Shown in pieces: positions 14,397 through 18,274 of a stretch of 18,274 bases of DNA; the stretch's first letter is position 1; each line of letters begins with the position of its first letter. The DNA is from an uncultured Collinsella sp. Lineage in GTDB: Bacteria; Actinomycetota; Coriobacteriia; Coriobacteriales; Coriobacteriaceae. Location of the stretch: positions 1 to 18,274 of the forward strand of contig UROA01000017.1 in NCBI GenBank assembly GCA_900549355.1, given 5' to 3'. The notes under the pieces were generated by a model. It searched no databases and was not told the origin of the DNA. It saw only the letters and a program-made list of their open reading frames with translations. A program made the position numbers and the translations under genes.

Positions 14397-14412
14397 CTAT
14401 GACGTCCCATAG
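14397..14412. promoter_or_regulatory. Second inverted repeat abutting the first, over the -10/start site
   Basis: CTATG-ACGTCC-CATAG is a perfect 5-bp dyad that directly adjoins the dyad at 14374-14396. It overlaps the end of the predicted -10 hexamer and the start site, a position where a bound repressor would block initiation. Confidence 0.4.
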
Positions 14413-14439
14413 ATTACCAGCAGCTTTTTCCTTCATCAA
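14411..14439 (-). promoter_or_regulatory. Promoter of the carrier/Amadori operon
   Basis: Read leftward, TTGATG (14439-14434) and an extended -10 TGG-TAATCT (hexamer 14416-14411) are 17 bp apart. The predicted start is near 14404, giving a leader of about 70 nt that contains the dyads. Confidence 0.5.
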
Positions 14440-14470
14440 GATAATTTCAAACTGATTGCCGCAACGCGGT

Positions 14471-14499
14471 TGAACGGTTGTGTTCGCGCCGTGAACGGT
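14471..14499. repeat. Two direct TGAACGGT repeats 21 bp apart
   Basis: TGAACGGT occurs at 14471-14478 and 14492-14499, a start-to-start spacing of two helical turns, upstream of the -35 of the carrier promoter. The spacing would put two bound monomers on one DNA face, as for an activator. With eight-base copies this could still be chance. Confidence 0.35.
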
Positions 14500-14501
14500 A
14501 T

Positions 14502-14537
14502 GGAAACGCCCGGTGAGATGATCCACCGGGCGCTTCC
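14502..14537 (-). terminator. Terminator hairpin after the gntR gene
   Basis: A 14-bp stem (14537-14524 with 14515-14502; one G-U wobble in leftward RNA) with an eight-base loop begins 12 bp after the gntR stop. The U-run is short and partly inside the stem, so efficiency is uncertain, but it separates gntR from the carrier operon. Confidence 0.6.
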
Positions 14538-14549
14538 ATTCGCAATGTC

Positions 14550-15293
14550 CTAGATGTCAAAAACGTAGCGAGACCCAACGATCCGCTGACGACCGATGAT
14601 AAACGGCCGCCGCTGCTCATCGAAAAAGAAGGCTTCCATATAAAACAAGGGTTCGCCAACGGGAACTGCCAACAGCCGAGCGACCTCGGGCGACGCGCAC
14701 GCGATCTCGAGCGTGCACGGGTCGGTAAACGCGGGCGTGCGGCCCGTTCGGTTGCGCACGAACTCAAAAATGGATTGGTTAGATAGAGGTGCCGTTGATA
14801 GATAGGCGTTGTCCTCGTAAACGTATATGTTGTTCTCGAGCATGACGGGGACTCCATCGGCAGTACGTACACGCTCAACGCAAATCAAATCAGTTCCAAC
14901 GGGAACACCAAAGAACTGCGCTTCGGTAGAATCTGCTGGCAGTATCTTTCTCGAAATGACACACGCCCCCGGTTCCATTCCGTTAACGCGACATGCGTCC
15001 GAAAAACTCTGGACGTCATCCTTCTGGCGAATCTTGCGCTTGAGCTTGGGGGCATTGACGAACGTGCCTTTCCCCTGTCGTTTCGTTAGATAGCCCTGCT
15101 GGACGAGCTCCTCAATAGCGCGTCGCACGGTAACGCGGCCAACTTTATAGCTCTCAGCCAATTCGAATTCGTTGGGTATCCGCGCGCCTGACTTGTAGGC
15201 GCCGGAGTTGATTTCGTTTTTGATGATATCAATAACCTGTTGGTACAGCGGTATCGCTGCTTTACCGTCAGTTGGCCCTTCAGTCGGTGGCAT
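14550..15293 (-). CDS. GntR-family regulator, HutC subfamily (FrlR-like position)
   Basis: A 247-residue regulator with an N-terminal winged helix (PLYQQVIDIIKNEI at 15-28, then RIPNEFELAESYKVGRVTVR at 38-57 and GYLTKRQGKGTFV at 67-79) and a C-terminal UTRA ligand domain (about 95-243). UTRA domains sense small molecules such as sugar phosphates or amino-acid derivatives. It is the first gene upstream of the Amadori operon and points the same way, so it most likely controls that operon, with a 6-phosphorylated Amadori product as a plausible ligand (inference). E. coli frl also has a GntR regulator. The ATG at 15293 has GAGAGGG 3 nt upstream and GGGAG further out. A strong-looking promoter lies about 25 bp upstream. 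Confidence 0.87.
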   Translation of the reverse strand: MPPTEGPTDGKAAIPLYQQVIDIIKNEINSGAYKSGARIPNEFELAESYKVGRVTVRRAIEELVQQGYLTKRQGKGTFVNAPKLKRKIRQKDDVQSFSDACRVNGMEPGACVISRKILPADSTEAQFFGVPVGTDLICVERVRTADGVPVMLENNIYVYEDNAYLSTAPLSNQSIFEFVRNRTGRTPAFTDPCTLEIACASPEVARLLAVPVGEPLFYMEAFFFDEQRRPFIIGRQRIVGSRYVFDI

Positions 15294-15315
15294 ATACCCT
15301 CTCCCAGCACAATTA

Positions 15316-15343
15316 ATTCTAAAACGGGCTTAAGGGCATTCAA
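15316..15343 (-). promoter_or_regulatory. Promoter of gntR
   Basis: Read leftward, TTGAAT (15343-15338) and TAGAAT (15321-15316) are 16 bp apart, placing the start about 15 bp before the gntR ATG. The -35 is in the loop and the spacer is one arm of the palindrome at 15325-15359. Confidence 0.5.
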
Positions 15344-15359
15344 CAAGCCCTTAAGCCCG
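15321..15359 (-). terminator. Terminator of the HAD-IA gene (perfect 13-bp palindrome)
   Basis: A perfect 13-bp stem (15359-15347 with 15337-15325) and nine-base loop is followed leftward by UUUUAGAAUU. It lies about 85 bp after the HAD-IA stop and ends its transcript before gntR. Confidence 0.78.
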
Positions 15360-15443
15360 CATTAGCTTAAAGTATGCTAGGTGTCGCACCAAAATGTTGG
15401 CTATTTACTCATCAGACCCGAAAAACGCGCAACTACCGCGCTC

Positions 15444-16103
15444 CTAAGAAAGCGTGAGCAGCTCCGGCAGCTGGTCGATAATCTTGTCCGCGGCATCCTG
15501 GCTAAAGCCAAAGCGTTCCTCGCGCTTGGCAATGACTGTCAGGCCGGCTCGCTTGCCGGCAGTGATGCCAGGCACCGAATCCTCAACGCAGCAGCAGCGA
15601 TTCGCGGGCAGCCCCAGCAGGTCCAGCGCATGCAGGTAGATGTCGGGCTCGGGCTTGCTCTCCTTAAACTGCTCGCCGCTCACCACATACTCAAAGGCAT
15701 CCGACAGCCCGCACGCATTGAGCACTTCCTCGATGCTAACCATGGGAGACGAGCTGGCAAGCGCCACGCGAACGCCACGGCGCGGCAGCTCTCGAATCGT
15801 ATCCACGGCGCCTGGGTTAATCAAAGCCTGATAGTCGCGCGGACGCTTATGCGCCCACTCGTCCCAACGGATCAACGCTTCCTCGCCAGTTAAATGCCCC
15901 TTCCCGGCGCGCTCAAACCAATCGACCAGCATACGCAGGAAGAACTGATGCGAGGTACCAACCTGCCCGTTCAACTCCTCTTGAGTCAGGTTAAGCCCAA
16001 GCTCCTTGGCAAACGCGGCAGTCTCGCCCAGGTAGTAATACTCGGTATCGACAATGACGCCGTCCATGTCAAAGATAACGGCGTCGAACGGAAATGCGGA
16101 CAC
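15444..16103 (-). CDS. HAD-IA family hydrolase, beta-phosphoglucomutase-like
   Basis: A 219-residue phosphatase or mutase of the beta-PGM/GS1-like type. Motif I is FDMDGVIVDTE at 11-21 (D12 and D14), an alpha-helical cap follows (about 22-85), motif II is ALASSSP around 113-119, motif III lysine in ESKPEPDIY, and motif IV CVEDSVPGI. It acts on a phosphorylated sugar or similar metabolite in the cytoplasm; the exact substrate is not visible. The GTG at 16103 is preferred because GGGAGGG lies 4 nt upstream; the open frame extends further to 16151 through the preceding terminator. It is bounded by terminators on both sides, so it is probably a single-gene unit or read-through from the Cof gene. 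Confidence 0.87.
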   Translation of the reverse strand: MSAFPFDAVIFDMDGVIVDTEYYYLGETAAFAKELGLNLTQEELNGQVGTSHQFFLRMLVDWFERAGKGHLTGEEALIRWDEWAHKRPRDYQALINPGAVDTIRELPRRGVRVALASSSPMVSIEEVLNACGLSDAFEYVVSGEQFKESKPEPDIYLHALDLLGLPANRCCCVEDSVPGITAGKRAGLTVIAKREERFGFSQDAADKIIDQLPELLTLS

Positions 16104-16116
16104 GGCACCCTCCCTA

Positions 16117-16144
16117 ACAAAAGGGCGCCCGCAAGCGGACGCCC
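16117..16144 (-). terminator. Terminator of the Cof-type HAD gene
   Basis: A 10-bp stem (16144-16135 with 16132-16123, one wobble), tight two-base loop and UUUUGUU follow the Cof-type gene by about 22 bp, in leftward direction. Its tail ends just before the ribosome site of the next gene. Confidence 0.7.
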
Positions 16145-16166
16145 GAGCCATGCACTATCGGCGATT

Positions 16167-17009
16167 CTAACCCAGCAGCTTATCCAGCGCCACCGCAATG
16201 CCGTCTTCGTTATTATTGGCGGTCACCATCTGGGCCACAGCCTTGACCTCATCGACGGCGTTGCCCATGGCAACACCGGTTCCGGCCCACTCAATCATGG
16301 ACTTGTCGTTCTGGCCGTCGCCAAACGAGACGACCTCGCTGGCATCGATGCCGAGCTTGGGCAGGGCACCCTCGAGCGCGCGGGCCTTGTCGATACCAGG
16401 CGCCGTGTACTCAAAGTACCAGTCGGCCGTAAACATGCCCGAAAGCGTCTGGGTAAAGGGCGCATACATCTCCTCGTAATGCGCCTGCAGGTAGGCCGGA
16501 TCGCCTGCCGTCAGCAGCTTGTCTACGGGATAAGTGTCCACGACCTCATGCAAGCTCTCGACCTCGCGGATCTTAAGGTCGCAGGCATCGCGCTCGTATT
16601 TGACGATATTCTTCTGCGAGCCGTCCGGCAGTGTAATCATGCAGCGATACGAGTCCTCTACATGCAGGTCGCGCCCGAGCGAGATCATGGGGATCACATC
16701 ATAGTTTTGCAGGTGATCAATCAGACGGTGCAGTTCGTCAGCTGGCATGGCCTGGTCAAAAAGGACCTCATCGGTCTGAGCGTCGACAACATGCGCGCCA
16801 TTGAAAGCGACTAGCAGACCGTCATGGTTTTGGAGGTCAAGCTCCTGTGCCAGAGCATGTAGCCCCCATGCGGGACGACCCGAAGCCAAGATGAGCTTAA
16901 TGCCCGACTCCTGCGCCGCGAGCAGCTTTTCGCGCGTACGCGGGCTGATCACCTTCTGATCGTTGGTGAGCGTACCATCGATATCCATTGCGATGGCTTT
17001 AATTGCCAT
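16167..17009 (-). CDS. Cof-type HAD-IIB family sugar phosphatase
   Basis: A 280-residue phosphatase of usual Cof length. Motif I is MDIDGTLTND at 8-17 (D9 and D11), motif II LILASGRP at about 39-46, the IIB cap occupies the middle (about 85-190), motif III is K in APGIDKARAL and motif IV is VSFGDGQNDKSMIEWAG with VAMGNAVDEVK after it. Such enzymes dephosphorylate sugar phosphates or flavin precursors with broad specificity in the cytoplasm. The ATG at 17009 has AAGGAGG with 5 nt spacing. A leftward -10-like hexamer lies about 35 bp upstream. No direct link to the Amadori operon is visible. Confidence 0.9.
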   Translation of the reverse strand: MAIKAIAMDIDGTLTNDQKVISPRTREKLLAAQESGIKLILASGRPAWGLHALAQELDLQNHDGLLVAFNGAHVVDAQTDEVLFDQAMPADELHRLIDHLQNYDVIPMISLGRDLHVEDSYRCMITLPDGSQKNIVKYERDACDLKIREVESLHEVVDTYPVDKLLTAGDPAYLQAHYEEMYAPFTQTLSGMFTADWYFEYTAPGIDKARALEGALPKLGIDASEVVSFGDGQNDKSMIEWAGTGVAMGNAVDEVKAVAQMVTANNNEDGIAVALDKLLG

Positions 17010-17042
17010 ATGTGCCTCCTTGCATCGTTTTTATCGCGCACT

Positions 17043-17071
17043 ATCTTATCCGAGCCGGGGCACGTTCGCAC
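17043..17071 (-). promoter_or_regulatory. Possible promoter of the Cof-type gene
   Basis: A -10-like TAAGAT (17048-17043) lies about 34 bp before the ATG. The -35 at 17 bp spacing (GTGCGA) is poor, so this is a tentative call. Confidence 0.3.
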
Positions 17072-17127
17072 GGCGCGCGTATGACGGTTGCAAAACCACC
17101 CCATTTGAAACAAAGACAAAAAAGTAC

Positions 17128-17156
17128 TTGCAAAGACGCGTTCCGACATATAAGTT
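17128..17156 (+). promoter_or_regulatory. Rightward promoter of the gene at the right edge
   Basis: TTGCAA (17128-17133) and TAAGTT (17151-17156) are 17 bp apart; an overlapping TATAAG at 17149 could be the true -10. The upstream tract is A-rich. The predicted start is near 17163, giving a leader of roughly 335 nt. Confidence 0.45.
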
Positions 17157-17163
17157 GATAAAA

Positions 17164-17498
17164 GACCGCCGTTGCGGTTTTAAGTAGATCGAGCATATGA
17201 AGTTTGAGTTTTAGCGTGTAAGAGAAGGAAGATCGGCAAAGTACAACCCCAAACGCAATGACAACTTAATGAGGTAACTGCCACATGTGAGGCACCCAGG
17301 GCATTGCTGTCTCGATTTTGAGCACGATGCCTTCCGCCTTGCATGGGCCGTTCCATCCCGCCCCTGCAGCAACTGCCTCACGGGCTCATTGAAAACCGTA
17401 TAGCACCCCAACGTCAGCACATCACCCACGGCAAGCACATCACTCACGACAACCAACACATCAACAAACAGCACGAACATCAACCGATTGGAGAAGCT
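17164..17498 (+). other. Long non-coding leader before the right-edge gene
   Basis: This stretch has no convincing gene. It holds a small hairpin ACCGC-CGTT-GCGGT followed by TTT (17165-17180) right after the predicted start, then unremarkable sequence, then an A/C-rich, G-poor segment from about 17400 to 17485. The latter includes an 18-bp tandem repeat and resembles Rho-loading (rut-like) RNA. The frame of the downstream gene is open back to an ATG at 17343 without a ribosome site, so part of it could be coding. Confidence 0.45.
17416..17451 (+). repeat. 18-bp tandem repeat, two copies plus a degenerate third
   Basis: AGCACATCACCCACGGCA is followed at once by AGCACATCACTCACGACA (16 of 18 identical), then a decayed copy sharing ACACATCA. 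The unit is a multiple of three and in the downstream frame encodes a HITH-containing hexapeptide. Confidence 0.7.
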
Positions 17499-18274
17499 AT
17501 GACAAACCACCACGCTGAAGACGGCGATAAGAAAAGCATTCTGGATGCCCGCATTGAGCGAGCATATGCAAACGAATATGACGCCGCCTTTGCCGCCGCG
17601 ACCATCAAGAACTACGCGTCGCTACCGCTCGCGACGATCTTGGCCGACCACCCCCAACTGCTGAAGCGCTGCACAAAGATCATGGGCGACCCCGACATTC
17701 GCAAGCTGACAGACCCCTATGCCCCAAAACGCGATAACGATTCGTACGTTCTTACCGTAGGCTGCCTAGCCCATATGCTTACGGCGCTCGACACGAAACT
17801 CAAGCTCGAATGGGAACCCGACGAGCGTCATGAACTCGAAAGCAAGCGGAACACCCTGCGCACCGCACTGTTCCTTCCGTTGGACGGCCTCAAGCGCTGC
17901 AACGTCGAGCTCAATACACAGGCGCGGCAAAAGCCCGGGACCACGGGGCAGAAAACTCCAAGACCCCATGCGGCCATCGTCGACCGCAACCGATATAACC
18001 GCATGACCGCGCACTTTTCCGCCGAGGGAGCAGCCATAAGGACGCTGATCGATCTGCTGTGCCTCCTGAGCATCAACGAGCTATTTGAGGGCTATCTCGC
18101 CCTTGTTCCCGCGACGGCACCCAAGTCGGTAGCAAAGATCATCGAGACCTGCAGACGCCAGTTTGAGCGCCATCGCAATGGCAGCGAGATGAACGCCAGC
18201 ATCGCGCAGTACTACGCGGCTCATTACAAAAATGACGGATGTGCCCCTGTCGAGCATCAGCTGCGGCTCGCCTA
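17499..18274 (+). CDS. Unrecognised protein, C-terminus cut by window edge
   Basis: The frame from the ATG at 17499 is open for 258 codons to the window edge, which is unlikely by chance, and GGAG lies 5 nt upstream of the ATG. I do not recognise a family. The protein looks soluble and largely helical, with a charged N-terminus (MTNHHAEDGDKKS), no signal peptide and no transmembrane segment. A hydrophobic stretch IRTLIDLLCLLSINELFEGY is at about 180-199, and a basic stretch TCRRQFERHRNGSE near 217-230. Four or so cysteines are scattered and form no zinc motif. A start at 17343 would add 52 Q/H-rich residues but has no ribosome site. Transfer or phage origin cannot be judged from this part. 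Confidence 0.7.
   Translation, partial: MTNHHAEDGDKKSILDARIERAYANEYDAAFAAATIKNYASLPLATILADHPQLLKRCTKIMGDPDIRKLTDPYAPKRDNDSYVLTVGCLAHMLTALDTKLKLEWEPDERHELESKRNTLRTALFLPLDGLKRCNVELNTQARQKPGTTGQKTPRPHAAIVDRNRYNRMTAHFSAEGAAIRTLIDLLCLLSINELFEGYLALVPATAPKSVAKIIETCRRQFERHRNGSEMNASIAQYYAAHYKNDGCAPVEHQLRLA

Noticed and set aside
14332..14526. N-terminal extension of the carrier by 65 residues
   Set aside because: The extension would cross the gntR terminator and the promoter; the ATG at 14331 has a near-perfect ribosome site and the expected family N-terminus.
15894..16814. Plus-strand 306-codon frame
   Set aside because: It is antisense to the two HAD phosphatase genes, which carry complete HAD motifs.
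17416..17480. CRISPR-like repeat array
   Set aside because: The repeat units are contiguous with no spacers and decay after two copies; no cas genes nearby.
17211..17513. Minus-strand 100-codon frame with a valine-rich hydrophobic stretch
   Set aside because: The hydrophobic part is the complement of the A/C-rich repeat leader; there is no ribosome site and it overlaps the start of the plus-strand gene.

Overview
The window reads as high-GC, gene-dense DNA from an anaerobic gut actinobacterium. The protein flavour (EttA, TcdA, Cof-type HAD, YfcC-type carrier) and the base composition suggest Coriobacteriia, most likely Collinsella or a near relative. That placement is recognition by eye, not a search.

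Left part (1-3825). A truncated EttA translation factor gene lies on the minus strand at the edge. Next is a two-gene sdpR-sdpI operon (autorepressor plus six-helix immunity-type membrane protein) with its own promoter, a palindromic operator-like site and a terminator. Between sdpR and tcdA sits a leftward promoter followed about 100 nt later by a strong intrinsic terminator and no gene, which looks like a small RNA. The plus-strand pair tcdA (tRNA t6A dehydratase) and a TatD-family hydrolase follows.

Central part (3905-15293), all leftward, is the most notable region. From its 5' end: a GntR/UTRA regulator; then an operon of a YfcC-type carrier, a YtcJ-like amidohydrolase, a FrlC-like epimerase, a FrlB-like sugar-phosphate amine deglycase (SIS fold) and a FrlD-like PfkB kinase. 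This set matches the logic of Amadori-product (fructoselysine-type) catabolism: import, phosphorylate at C6, and split to glucose 6-phosphate plus the amine. The carrier and amidohydrolase are not part of the classical E. coli frl set. A terminator hairpin then precedes a second module: another PfkB kinase, an amidohydrolase lacking several canonical metal ligands, a YjbQ protein, a BtpA/SgcQ TIM-barrel protein and an FGGY sugar kinase. I cannot assign a known pathway to this second module. Its position directly behind the Amadori genes suggests a linked or alternative substrate.

Right part (15294-18274). Two HAD-superfamily phosphatases (a beta-phosphoglucomutase-like HAD-IA and a Cof-type HAD-IIB) run leftward, each with its own terminator. 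A non-coding stretch of about 490 bp follows, holding a rightward promoter and a long A/C-rich leader with an 18-bp tandem repeat. It leads into an unrecognised plus-strand gene that runs off the window.

No tRNA, rRNA, CRISPR array, insertion sequence or transposase was seen.
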